From Chrysophaeum taylorii (lineage: Eukaryota; Sar; Pelagophyceae; Pelagomonadales; Pelagomonadaceae), in NCBI GenBank assembly GCA_029834535.1, contig JAQMWT010000067.1, positions 1-64,000 of the forward strand: 64,000 nt of DNA, given 5' to 3'. The translations under genes were made by a program, and so were the position numbers. Positions within the stretch are counted from its first letter, which is position 1. Every line of letters starts with the position of its first letter. Shown here piece after piece: positions 47,481-57,222 of this stretch. The notes under the pieces were generated by a model. The model searched no databases and was not told where the DNA came from. It worked only from the letters and a program-made list of their open reading frames with translations.

Positions 47481-48505
47481 CTAGAATCCCAGCGGCGTTG
47501 GGCGGCAATGCGGAGGATCCGTCCCGAGTTGGACGCCAGCTCGTGGTTCCCGATAGATTTTTCCAAGCCGCATATCAAGAAGGACTTGCGGACATGAAGC
47601 GGTGCGCGCTGTTGGGAAGAACGCTGTGTGGAGCGGCTCGAGAAAAACGACGAACCCCCTGGCTATAACGATGCCGACGAGGTGCTGCCCTCTGGGGAGC
47701 ACGGGGAGCATCCGACGCGCTCCTTGACGGCCCTTCGACCCTAGGCACCAACGCGCTAAAGGCAAAAATCGGGCGACGACGACGCCGGATGCAAGTACGT
47801 GCGCGTCAGTCTCAGAGTCACTCGAAGTGCTCGAGTCGCTCGATTTTCGACGGGGAAGAGGGGGAATGACGGCTGTCGCGGCGAAACGACGCCTTGCCCC
47901 AAGACTTGACGCGCGGCGGTGACGGGCCCGCGGACGCCGCCGGAGATCAGTCAGATATCCCGACGCTCGCCCTCGTGCACCACCCGGCGGACTCGGGCCA
48001 TGAAAAAAGGCGCCCCGAACATCGTTTCCGCGCGTCCGGAAGTTCTTCACCTCGGCGAAGCAGTCTCGAACGCCATCACGTCGGGCTCGATCTCCGTATC
48101 CTCGCTCCTTCTTGAGTGCAGCCAAAGCGGCCTCGGCGTCCGCGAACGTCGCGCCAACAACCGGCGATGGCGGCGGCAGCGGCTTCGCTTCATCGCTCGA
48201 GCTGCCATTGGTGTACACGCGAGAAGAGTCTGGTGTCGCGTCGACAAGCCCCCAGAGCAGCTTGGCCGTGCTGTCCGTCCCAGGAGCCCGTTGCGAGGAG
48301 TTCGCTCGAAGGCGACCGAGTTTACCCAAACCCGAACGTCCCTCGAGTCTCCACACCCCCCAAAGCTTGGCCGTGAGGAGGTCAGGTCGCCGGCGGGCGA
48401 GAAGGCGACCGCGTATACACTATCCAAATGCCCCTCGAACGTGTGGCACCGCGATCTTACATCACATAGCTTGGCGGTGTGCTCGTCAAAGCCCATTCCC
48501 GTCAC
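47481..48505 (-). pseudogene. WD40-repeat gene fragment, frame-broken
   Basis: Frame 48505-48047 starts MTGMGFDEHTAKLCDVRS and contains HTFEGHLDSVYAVAFSPAGD, a typical WD40 blade (GH..V.AVAFSP.GD), then DSRDVRVWVNSVAFE. Another frame gives LLTAKLWGVWRLEGRSG, so an indel falls near 48380. Frame 48356-47481 (291 codons) continues with an acidic helix (ADAEAALAALKKERG) and Arg-rich sequence without WD motifs. One to two blades are seen where seven are usual, so this is a remnant or an exon of a larger gene. Confidence 0.5.
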
Positions 48506-49434
48506 GACTTCTTCTCGTTTTCTGTCATTTTTTGAAGAGCTGTGCTGTAAGAGAATGCTCCCTTTGACAACAAAGTGGGGTATTTTTCAGGTGCTGATTT
48601 TTGCCCCAAAAAAATTTGCTCCCGCTGTACCCAGAGGTTTCCATGCTTTCCAATAGCAATAGGGTCGCTATTCTTGCAACGGCCACAGCGGCGTACGAGT
48701 CTTAGACAGATTCTGGTCGGGCCGCCGGGGCACGGACAGACTATGTGTGGGAGCAGCGGGAGCAGCAGACGGAGTAGGCTCGGGCTCGCGTCGCAGCTAA
48801 CTGCGAGCGACCTGAATGTCGGGCACGGTAAAAATGCGACGGGAGGTTCGTAGCTTCGGAGGCACCACGAATACGACGGCGGCTTCAGTGGCAGTGGACG
48901 TATCGGCATGCTCCTCGATGATGAACGGCGAATCCATATCATTCCTTGGCTCCTCCGATCCGCCGCGGGCCAGTCGGGGTGCGGGATCTTGACAGGCGGT
49001 GCTCCCTTCAGTCGTGAGGGATCACGTAGCTCGGCTTGGAGCCGGACATTCTCGTCACGCACAGTGGACGTCGGCTTGTTCGGCGGCGCAGGACCAGCAG
49101 CGATTGTGCATGCAATATTCAAAACCTTGGCTGTCGCTCCTTGCCATATTCGCGCGAGAGAGGCCCGCATTCTTTCTTTCCGGAAAGCAATCCTGCTCGA
49201 AAAAAAAAAAAAGTCTCTTCGAGATTCGAGAGCCTTGACTTGATTCTCCCACCAGCCAGCAAACTCCTCGGAGTAAGTGATTGCGTCGTCGTGCACACTG
49301 GCACTTGAGGATATATTGTTCATGAAACGCCGGTAGTTTGATTTGAACGGGTCTTTCTTTCTTTCTTTCTCCGCCGTTGTTGAAATAAATAAATCTGCGT
49401 ATCCGGGATGAAACATCCCTCGTCTGTGCCCCAC
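48502..49434 (-). CDS. 310-codon ORF, hypothetical
   Basis: The frame starts MGHRRGMFHPGYADLFIST and runs uninterrupted to 48502. The first 150 residues look protein-like (SSASVHDDAITYSEEFAGWW, RDENVRLQAELRDPSRLKG); the rest is Pro/Leu/Ser-rich. A run of about 11 A on the plus strand at 49200 encodes FFFF in the frame and is a likely indel or splice region. No family is recognised. It may be continuous with the two-exon gene upstream (49320-50305), whose frame overlaps it. Confidence 0.3.
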   Translation of the reverse strand: MGHRRGMFHPGYADLFISTTAEKERKKDPFKSNYRRFMNNISSSASVHDDAITYSEEFAGWWENQVKALESRRDFFFFSSRIAFRKERMRASLARIWQGATAKVLNIACTIAAGPAPPNKPTSTVRDENVRLQAELRDPSRLKGAPPVKIPHPDWPAADRRSQGMIWIRRSSSRSMPIRPLPLKPPSYSWCLRSYEPPVAFLPCPTFRSLAVSCDASPSLLRLLLPLLPHIVCPCPGGPTRICLRLVRRCGRCKNSDPIAIGKHGNLWVQREQIFLGQKSAPEKYPTLLSKGAFSYSTALQKMTENEKKS

Positions 49435-50305
49435 CAGCGCAATGCCTCAGGCACCGTCGATCGCCACAAGGCAGCAACATCATCAGACTCGCAAATATCA
49501 TCATCGTCATCACCGACATCGACCTTCGCCTCGTCCTCATTCGCATCGTCGCGAGAGAGTTGACGACATAGAACTGCTCGTTTGTGGAAGCAAAATCCCC
49601 CGAGTTGCAAAACAAAGAATGGATGCGCCGGCCTGGCATACCACGAAGCTGTCGTCTCTTGAATTCCCTCGATCAACCAATGATTGTAGAAGCAGTCGCG
49701 GTACATCGGCGGCAGGTCACCGTTGTCCACAGCCATGTCGTTGTTCCAGCGGTAGTTGAATCCGCGAACAAACGAGGTTGATGCAGAGACGCGGCGAGTG
49801 CGACGCGAGTGCCACCACCAGATTTCGTCGTCGCAAGTGAAAAACATATGGTATCCTTCCAGTAGCTGTGAAGGAAGTTCCACGAATAGTGCAGTAAAAA
49901 AAAAACAGGTCGCGAGTAATCTTGACTTGAGACAAAATAGTAATTGAGGTCTGGGTGATCAGATAGACACCCACGTCGAACGTGTCCAACGATGGCACGT
50001 CTGATTGGTGAAGAGCTGCTTACCAGTTGCGGCGTCGACGCAGTTCGCGAAAAGTTCGACGACCTTTTCCTGCTCGGCCTCCAGTACATCCGGCGGTGGG
50101 ACCGTGCGCCGCACCCTATGCGCAAAGTAGGACTAGTTTTCGCGACATCGACTCTCGACATAATACTCTTCCGCAAGACGCTCCTCCAATTCAGCGTCTT
50201 TGGACCAAGACGTTGACCACTTTCGCCGCCGTCGAATCGAATCGAATCGAATCGAAAGTAGGGGCGGCCTTTCAAGATGCTTCGGAGATTATTTGTTTTG
50301 AACAT
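49320..50305 (-). CDS. possible two-exon gene, unknown product
   Basis: Exon 1 is 50305-50024 (94 codons, starts MFKTNNLRSILKGRPYF) and exon 2 is 49865-49320 (about 181 codons, starts LLEGYHMFFTCDDEIWWWHS). The intron (49866-50023, 158 bp) has GTAAG and a TTCCTTCACAG acceptor, and joins in phase 0. Exon 2 reads like a folded protein (FNYRWNNDMAVDNGDLPPMY, HWLIEGIQETTASWY, PFFVLQLGGFCFHKR), followed by an acidic stretch (DVGDDDDDICESDD). A rival reading of exon 1 (LEAEQEKVVELFANCVDAAT) has a stop upstream. I recognise no family. Confidence 0.4.
50231..50256. repeat. (TCGAA)n microsatellite
   Basis: Five TCGAA units in the presumed 5' exon of the unknown two-exon gene. A (GCCT)n tract follows at 50346-50368. 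Confidence 0.85.
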
Positions 50306-51091
50306 CTTCGTCGTTTACAACGAAGAAGAACGCATCTCGAAGCTTGCCTGCCTGCCTGCCTGCCTGCTAAGGAAAAGTGCACCGTGTGACTTTCGAAGGT
50401 GCTGCTGCTGCAATCGCGTCATAGCACGAAGGCAGTCGAGCTTTATGCTGCTGCTGCTCACAAGGCGCCGCCAGTTTTCTTTCTTTCGGAGCCGAGCCTC
50501 CAAGACCACCAGGATCGAGTTCCACTGCTGGGACTTGGAGATCACAACCGCCATTATCGGTGTCCGTCCAAGTCTCCGTACTGAACGTTCGCAGCCGCGT
50601 CCGGTAGCCGAATCTCGCCAAGAAAGCTCGTCTTCATGCGCGGAAAAACGTCGTCAGTTGACTCCATCGCGCGGCTGCTTCCTTCCTTCGTTGAATTTAG
50701 CCAACGAATGACCTCCTCGAGGCGGCTGCTGAAATAGATCTCGCCGTCACCCTCGTCTGCAGCTGACGTATTATAGTCAGCCAACTCGCGCTCTCCGCCA
50801 CTCGTTTAATTGAAGCGCCACGCGTGCAGCTAAATGACGCGTAGCCGAGAACGCGAGTTAGCGAGCCCGGGGCACAAAACCAGCGCCTGTGAAAAGTCGG
50901 AACTTTTGGTGTCCCTCCCTTCTCTAGGCGCTTACTTACCACCGCATCATCGAAAATTTAGCCTTTTCCTCTTGAGCAGGAAGCAAAAACCTGTTCGTGA
51001 CCACAGCGATGGTGCGTATTCGCCAGCACAAACTCTCTTCCGGCTCGTGAGCGACAACCTATTGTAAAAAAGATCACGCCAGAAAGTTTGC
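50306..51091. other. no gene recognised between two minus-strand genes
   Basis: Short frames in both directions (for example 50554-50784 minus, 50277-50711 plus) lack known motifs. 50580-50700 may hold an exon-like segment (minus strand: MKTSFLGEIRLPDAAANVQY), but no gene model is supported. It is the downstream region of the FHA gene. Confidence 0.4.
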
Positions 51092-54000
51092 TCACACCTC
51101 CAAGTTGGTTTTGCCCTTGTCCTGTAGAGATGATCCTTCCCGTACGGATGGATACGTATTGGCAACTGATAAGCGGCGTCGGAGTTCCCGAGCTTGAGAG
51201 TCGAGGAGTGCGTCGCGCAAGAGGACGACGGCGCGCCTCGATCTCTCCGAAGCTCCAAGGGCTGCGACCTCGGCGAGTTTGGCGACCAGCTCAGACCTCA
51301 GCGAATCCTCGAAATTGACAGACTCGGAGCGGCGCCGCGACGCCTCGAGCTCGGCGCGCACCGTGGCCAACTCAGTCTCCGCGTTTTTGTGCCGCTCGAA
51401 ATCGGCCTCGGCTCGCAACTTGTCGAGCTTATCATCGTCTCTTTTTCGGGTAGAATCCAGCTCGCGCAACTTGTCGAGCTCGGCGTCGCTCTGTCGTCGG
51501 AGCATATCTGACTCGCCTCGCGCCTTGGCCAGCTCTGCGACGGCATCTTCCGTTTTGCGCCGGGCAGCATCGAGCTCGGCGTCGTAGTGGCGTTGCCGCG
51601 AGGCTAGCTCGGCGTCGCTCTGGCGTCGGAGCATATCTGACTCCCCTCGCGCCTTGGCCAGCTCTGCGACGGCATCTTCCGTCTTGCGCCGGGCAGCATC
51701 GAGCTCGGCGCGCAGTTTCACCACCTCGGCATCGCTTTCGCCAGCGTGGCGGTGTCGCGAGGCTTCTGTCTCCCGCGACCTCGCCAGCTCGGCGTCGCTC
51801 TGCCGTCGGAGCAGTTCGGCCTCGCCTCGCGCCTTGGCCAGCTCTGCGATGGCATCTTCCGTCTTGCGCCGGGCAGCATCGAGCTCGGCGTCGTAGTGGC
51901 GTTGCCGCGAGGCCAGCTCGGCGTCGCTCTGCCGTCGGAGCATATCTGACTCCCCTCGCGCCTTGGCCAGCTCTGCGATGGCATCTTCCGTCTTGCGCCG
52001 GGCAGCATCGAGCTCGGCGTCGTAGTGGCGTTGCCGCGAGGCCAGCTCGGCGTCGCTCTGGCGTCGGAGCAGTTCGGCCTCGCCTCGCGCCTTGGCCAGC
52101 TCTGCGACGGCATCTTCCGTTTTGCGCCGGGCAGCATCGAGCTCGGCGTCGTAGTGGCGTTGCCGCGAGGCCAGCTCGGCGTCGCTCTGCCGTCGGAGCA
52201 TATCTGACTCCCCTCGCGCCTTGGCCAGCTCTGCGACGGCATCTTCCGTTTTGCGCCGGGCAGCATCGAGCTCGGCGTCGTAGTGGCGTTGCCGCGAGGC
52301 CAGCTCGGCGTCGCTCTGGCGTCGGAGCATATCTGACTCCCCTCGCGCCTTGGCCAGCTCTGCGATGGCATCTTCCGTCTTGCGCCGAGCAGCATCGAGC
52401 TCGGCGTCGTAGTGGCGTTGCCGCGAGGCCAGCTCGGCGTCGCTCTGGCGTCGGAGCATATCTGACTCCTCTCGTGTCTTTGCCAGCTCTGCGACGGCAT
52501 CTTCCGCTTTTCGCCGGGCAGCATCGAGCTCGGCGCGCAGTTTCACCACCTCGGCATCGCTTTCGCCAGCGTGGCGGTGTCGCGAGGCTTCTGTCTCCCG
52601 CGACCTCGCCAGCTCGGCGTCGCTCTGCCGTCGGAGCATATCTGACTCCCCTCGCGCCTTGGCCAGCTCTGCGACGGCATCTTCCGTCTTGCGCCGGGCA
52701 GCATCGAGCTCGGCGCGCAGTTTCACCACCTCGGCATCGCTTTCGCCAGCGTGGCGGTGTCGCGAGGCTTCTGTCTCCCGCGACCTCGCCAGGTCGGCGT
52801 CGCTCTGGCGTCGGAGCAGTTCGGCTTCGCCTCGCAACTTCGCTAAATCCGTGGTAGCATCGTCCGCTTTTCGCCGGGCAGCATCCAGTTCGGCGCGCAG
52901 TTTCACCATCTCGGCATCGCAGTGGCGTTGCCTCGAAGCCTCTGTCTCGCGCACCTTGGCCAATTCCGCGTCGCCCTGCTCTGCTCGCCGACGGAGCAAA
53001 TCGGCTCGGCCTCGCGCACTCGTTAGCTCTGCGGTGGCATCTTCTGCACTGCGCCGGGCAGCATCGAGCTCGGCGCGCAGTTTCACCACCTCGACATCAT
53101 CATCACAGCTACGTTGGTGTGAGGCCTCTCTCTCTCGTGATCTTGCCAGCTCTGCTTCGCCCTGCTCTGCTCGCCGACGGAGGATTTCGGCTTGGGTCTT
53201 CGACTTTGCCAACTCTAAGGCCGCGTCTTCGGCCCCGCGGCGGCGGACAGAATCGATGTCGCAGTGGCGTTGCCGCGGGACATCTGTCGTCTCCTCCGCG
53301 TCGCCCTGGTCGGCGCGGCGATCCTCGGCTTTTCTTTTCGACTTACCTAGCTCCGCGATTGCATCCTCGGCTTGGGGGCGTTGCCTCGAAGCCTTTGTCT
53401 CGCCACCAAGCATAATTTTTGTTCGCGATGTTGCTGCTGCGATGGCATCATCATCGAGGTCGGTCTCGACGGCGTTGCCGGTGCGGGAAAAGGCATTCCA
53501 CGTTTCCTTCCACTCGGCTCGGGAGCGCCGCTCCGCGTCGATGTCGCCGCTCGACTGCTCGCCGTCTTCTGTTCGTCGTCGTCGTCCAAGCGCGCGCGAA
53601 TCATTTTTCGCCTCGCGGCAACGCCGAAAAGGAGCGGAGAGCGCGTCGACCTCGAGCAACGCGCGGCGGTCGTCCCGCGGCGCCGCGAGGTCGCGGCGAA
53701 ACATCTCGTCGCCGAGCGGCGGCGCCGGCGCCTCGTCGACCGCGGGCGGCTGCCAACCTCGAAAAACGCTCGAAGAAGAAGAAGAACAACAACAACATTT
53801 TCCGTTTCGCTTCGGCTCCTGGCTTTCGATATGCCGCTCGCTCCTTTCGCGTTTTTGATCCGGAGCGCCGTAATCAGCAGGCGGCGTCGCGCTTAGTGTC
53901 GGGTCGCACTCGTCGCTCGGCGATAGCCTCGCGTCGCGATCCCAAGTGGCGTCGCTCTCTCGTTTCGTCGAGCGATTTTTGACCGCCCGGTCGCGCGACT

Positions 54001-54679
54001 GCTCTCCTCTCGCGCTCTCGCGTTGCCTCGCTCGCTCTTTCGTCGCAGCGCCGGACGGTTCGCGAAACTTCGCAACATCCTCGCTCGAGATCCTCGTTAC
54101 CTGCCGTCCCGACGCGATGTCGTATGGGCGCACGCCGGCGAGCGTTTGGTTGTAGCGGCGGAGGGCGTCGGCCGCGCGAGCCCGCCCTCGCAACACGTCT
54201 GCCTCTTGGCCCGGGCTCAGCTTGTGGCGGCTCGAAGCTTTGGGAATCTCGACGTTTGGCTCGGTCTCGACGTTTTGCTCGGTCTCGACGTTTGGCTCGG
54301 TCTCGACGTTTGGCCGAAACTCGGTCTCGACGTCTGGCCGAAACTCGGTCTCGACGTCTGGCTCTTCTTCGTAACGAAAGGCCGCGCCGTGCTGCAAGGT
54401 TCCGAATCGAAGGACGTCGCCGTTCCGGACTTCCCGCCACGCTCCCACGAAGTGGTCATCGCCAACAAATGATCCGAACCTCGACCCCGCACCGTCGGCG
54501 CCTGTGTCGTGGAGCACGGCTCCGTCTTCGAGCAGTTCGAGCTCCGCATGCCGACCAGAAACCGACCGCGGCCACACCCGCACGTCGTTCAAAGGCCCGC
54601 GCCCGATCGACGTCAAACCCTCGCGGACCACGATCCGCTCGCCCCCCTCAACAGGACGCAGCCATCGCGAAACCGACAT
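51092..54679 (-). CDS. FHA-domain protein with long repeat coiled coil
   Basis: An intact 1195-residue frame. An FHA domain lies at about 18-97: TSIGRGPLND (Gly26-Arg27), SVSGRHAEL (Ser41, His44), GSRFGSFVG and NGDVLRFG, the phospho-Thr binding loops. Residues about 108-145 are six [DN]VETE repeats. A basic/acidic disordered middle with a poly-Cys/Ser run (KCCCCSSSSSSVF) follows to about 440. From about 455 to the end it is coiled coil. Residues 626-1063 are nine near-identical units of two lengths, six of 43 residues and three of 60, built on SDAELA..LDAARRKTEDA..ELAKARGE. The MSVSRWLRP..GGE start resembles the N-terminus of NBS1-type FHA proteins, but homology beyond FHA is not shown. It is likely a signalling or structural scaffold. 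Confidence 0.85.
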   Translation of the reverse strand: MSVSRWLRPVEGGERIVVREGLTSIGRGPLNDVRVWPRSVSGRHAELELLEDGAVLHDTGADGAGSRFGSFVGDDHFVGAWREVRNGDVLRFGTLQHGAAFRYEEEPDVETEFRPDVETEFRPNVETEPNVETEQNVETEPNVEIPKASSRHKLSPGQEADVLRGRARAADALRRYNQTLAGVRPYDIASGRQVTRISSEDVAKFREPSGAATKERARQRESARGEQSRDRAVKNRSTKRESDATWDRDARLSPSDECDPTLSATPPADYGAPDQKRERSERHIESQEPKRNGKCCCCSSSSSSVFRGWQPPAVDEAPAPPLGDEMFRRDLAAPRDDRRALLEVDALSAPFRRCREAKNDSRALGRRRRTEDGEQSSGDIDAERRSRAEWKETWNAFSRTGNAVETDLDDDAIAAATSRTKIMLGGETKASRQRPQAEDAIAELGKSKRKAEDRRADQGDAEETTDVPRQRHCDIDSVRRRGAEDAALELAKSKTQAEILRRRAEQGEAELARSREREASHQRSCDDDVEVVKLRAELDAARRSAEDATAELTSARGRADLLRRRAEQGDAELAKVRETEASRQRHCDAEMVKLRAELDAARRKADDATTDLAKLRGEAELLRRQSDADLARSRETEASRHRHAGESDAEVVKLRAELDAARRKTEDAVAELAKARGESDMLRRQSDAELARSRETEASRHRHAGESDAEVVKLRAELDAARRKAEDAVAELAKTREESDMLRRQSDAELASRQRHYDAELDAARRKTEDAIAELAKARGESDMLRRQSDAELASRQRHYDAELDAARRKTEDAVAELAKARGESDMLRRQSDAELASRQRHYDAELDAARRKTEDAVAELAKARGEAELLRRQSDAELASRQRHYDAELDAARRKTEDAIAELAKARGESDMLRRQSDAELASRQRHYDAELDAARRKTEDAIAELAKARGEAELLRRQSDAELARSRETEASRHRHAGESDAEVVKLRAELDAARRKTEDAVAELAKARGESDMLRRQSDAELASRQRHYDAELDAARRKTEDAVAELAKARGESDMLRRQSDAELDKLRELDSTRKRDDDKLDKLRAEADFERHKNAETELATVRAELEASRRRSESVNFEDSLRSELVAKLAEVAALGASERSRRAVVLLRDALLDSQARELRRRLSVANTYPSVREGSSLQDKGKTNLEV
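51491..52804 (-). repeat. 129-bp and 180-bp tandem coding repeats in the FHA gene
   Basis: In protein order the units are 60-60-43-43-43-43-43-60-43 residues (180 and 129 bp). The 60-residue unit carries the extra block RSRETEASRHRHAGESDAEV. Both lengths are multiples of three and the units differ at only a few sites, which indicates recent expansion or conversion. Confidence 0.9.
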
Positions 54680-54716
54680 TAGGGTTAGGGGACGTACCCC
54701 TGTTTTTTGGGGGGGG

Positions 54717-57222
54717 GGGATCGGTCAAGTTTGGTCAACAAGTTTGGTGAATTTCTCTCATGTTTGCTCAATTTTGATGTATGATTAAGGAAAAACTTAC
54801 AAGTTTGGTCAATTTCCATAGAAGTTTGATCAGTTAAGTTTGGCCACTCCTCCGAAGTTGCATTAAGTTTGATCAATCAACCCATCAAGTTTGATTAATA
54901 ACCTTGTTTAAGTTTGGTCAACAAGAGTTTGATCACTACTCCTCAAACTTCCACAGTATTGACCAAACTTCGGCTTTTTAAATCAAACTTAAGGAGGCTT
55001 TTTAAGGGGGCGCGTGAGCGCTTTTGGTGCGAAAATGCTTTAAAAACGAGAGCTAGGTGCTGCAGCTACGCAGAATCTACCGTGGCATTACACGCGCGGC
55101 ATGGACACCCCCCCATGACCGCCTTAGAAGGAGGTCCGTCCTAAGACAGCGCGGCGAGACGCAAGGAGAGCGGGCAGCGACACGCGGCCCCGAGAGCAGA
55201 TTCCCACGGCTTGGCGTACTTAAGCTGGGCCCATTCTCGTACCTTCCATCGTTCGTAGAAGCCAGCCAAACCGCGACTCACCACGGTGGAGTTGCCGTGG
55301 TCGTGTGTCGTTCTTCAACAACAAGCGGACATCGGACACCAGACTTATTACATGGTCTGCGTGAGACGGACGGATCACTACATTATGCATCCCAAAATCT
55401 CTCCGAGAGGGAGCGCATCTTTGATAATCGACTCGGGGTCGACAACGCGAAACTCGACGACCTCGAGAAACTGCGCGAGCACCGCCCCAGGAGCACCCAA
55501 AGATTGATTGTAGTCCCACACTTGTCCGGGGCCGTACAGGACCACGTTTAGGAGTTCCTCATCGTCGCGTACCCGATCCGGAGTTAGCTGTCCAGCTTGA
55601 TCATGGGACGGCAACGCGAGCACGTGCCGTTACGCCACCATAAACAACTCGCACGACCGTAAGTGAACACCTCCTTATCATCCTCCTCCTCGCGCATCTC
55701 GACAACCCCTCCCTGCCGCAAGATCTCCCCGGGAGCTGCTGCTGCACCGTCGAGCACTGTACTACGAGAAAGTCGGCAAATACAAGCTGCGGCGCGAAGG
55801 GATGTCAAGACGTCGACATCCTCTCTCCGGAAGAGATCGCTGACACCACCCCTGTAATTCTATTCCAGTCATCATCAGTATGAGTCTAAAATATGACAAG
55901 TTTGATGTGACTGTTCGAAATTTGGTCACACCAAATTGAATGCCCCCAAGTTTGCCCATACACTCGCATCAACATGCGAATACTCGCAGAACAACATCCA
56001 CAAACAAGGCCTGCGTAAGACAACGCTGATACCACGCTGTTTCGTCGTCGCCCAAGATTATTCGGATGCGCCTTATTAGATCGATGTTTATGACAGACTA
56101 CAGAGAACGATCCCGGTTCGTCATCTCGTGCCTTTAGCGGATGACATTGTTGCAGATGTCTATCAAACGCATATGCCGAGAAGGGCCGCCTGACTGACTA
56201 ACTCACTAACTAACTTCAGACCTCTCCCGAGCATGGGAGCCAGGCCGGACCGGCAGGAGCCGGTCCGGAATCACAGAGGAAAATCACGCAGTTGGGGCAG
56301 AGGCGAGGGACGAGGACAGACTTGTTGATGGTGGACCGCCACTGCGCGGTCTTGTGCGAGGTCGTGCAAAAGCGTCGCAGGCCGCGGACGCGTTGGTCCA
56401 CGAACAATCGCCCTGTCCGTCGCGCTCTGCCCAACCGAGCGAACCCCATCCCAGCGCGGACTTTCCGGGTGCTAACCGGCCAGCGAGCCGCCTGACTTGC
56501 CCTCCATAGAGCCCTTGATGAGGACCGACACGGCCTCGCAGAAGTGCTTCGCGCGATAGCTGGATCTTTGTCGGCAAGAAGGTTCGGAGCAGGTGTGCCT
56601 TTTAGCACACGCGACGGTATTGTCTACTTGCACATCACAGCGAGCAGCACGCACATAAACGCTGCATCTTGCATATAGCACTTGAACGACAGCGCTGTCG
56701 CGCTGTAGACCATATTGTACACGCCGTCAACTTGCCGCCCGTGTCGAACATCATCTGCTGCAAGTCGGCCTCGAGAACACACATGCTGAACTTGGCATCT
56801 TGGTTAGATCGAGTAAAGTGGAGCCTCGTATCTGCGCGCTCTGAGCTGCGACAGCGTACTCGGCGATCTCTCATAGTCGTTTACCTTCGTCTGGGCACGC
56901 GACTTCTTGTTTTCATTCTCAGCGCCGTGGTCAACCGACGTCGGCGTGTTACCACCACGCGACCTGAGCGACGACGAAACCCGCATCGATACCGTGTTCG
57001 TTTCGAAGTCGAAGGACGATCCGGAGTCACAGCGCGACGACATGCAGAACCGCTGAAAGCTTGATCACGGCGGGCCTTGTTTTGTCATCGAACCGCATGT
57101 TTGCTCTCTAAGAGTACAAGTTTAGTCAACCAAGAGACGGATTGACCAAACTTAAGTGACCAAACTTGTTGAAGGTTTACGGTGACCAAACTTATATGGT
57201 GGTTGGAAACTTGACTTTTCCC
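54717..57222 (-). mobile_element. MULE transposon 2, internally deleted copy
   Basis: An inverted relative of MULE 1. Its start (57222 reading down) is GGGAAAAGTCAAGTTTCCAA and its end (54717) reads GGGATCGGTCAAGTTTGGTC. It keeps the N-terminal exon region (57043-56472: SSRCDSGSSFDFETN; KGSMEGKSGG) and the C-terminal ORF region (55640-55130), but lacks the DDE core, SWIM finger and Tudor-like part. Frames are broken. A SINE-like element is inserted at 56196-56486. The flanks are a G run on the left and a T run on the right, so no target duplication can be read. Confidence 0.85.
56196..56486 (-). mobile_element. SINE-like retroposon with (TTAG)n tail, copy 2
   Basis: 291 bp flanked by GCCGCCTGACT at 56185-56195 and 56487-56497. 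MULE 1 shows the uninterrupted site (CCTCCTGACTTGC, near 18820, inverted). On the minus strand the head is TCGCTGGCCGGTTAGCACCC, with a GGGTTCGCTCGG block about 35 bp on, like degenerate pol III A and B boxes. The 3' domain has a perfect 10-bp stem, CCGGACCGGC / GCCGGTCCGG, around a 4-base loop (56245-56268), a CTCCC/GGGAG hairpin, and a GTTAGTTAGTGAGTTAG tail. Confidence 0.7.

Noticed and set aside
52659-53858. 399-codon plus-strand frame (Ala/Ser/Arg-rich)
   Set aside because: It is antisense to the FHA coiled-coil gene and only mirrors its repeat composition; the minus frame has an FHA domain and is far longer.
54681-54693. TTAGGGTTAGGGG near the FHA gene as an interstitial telomere
   Set aside because: Only two units; similar short matches at 62927 and 59055 show it is expected by chance.
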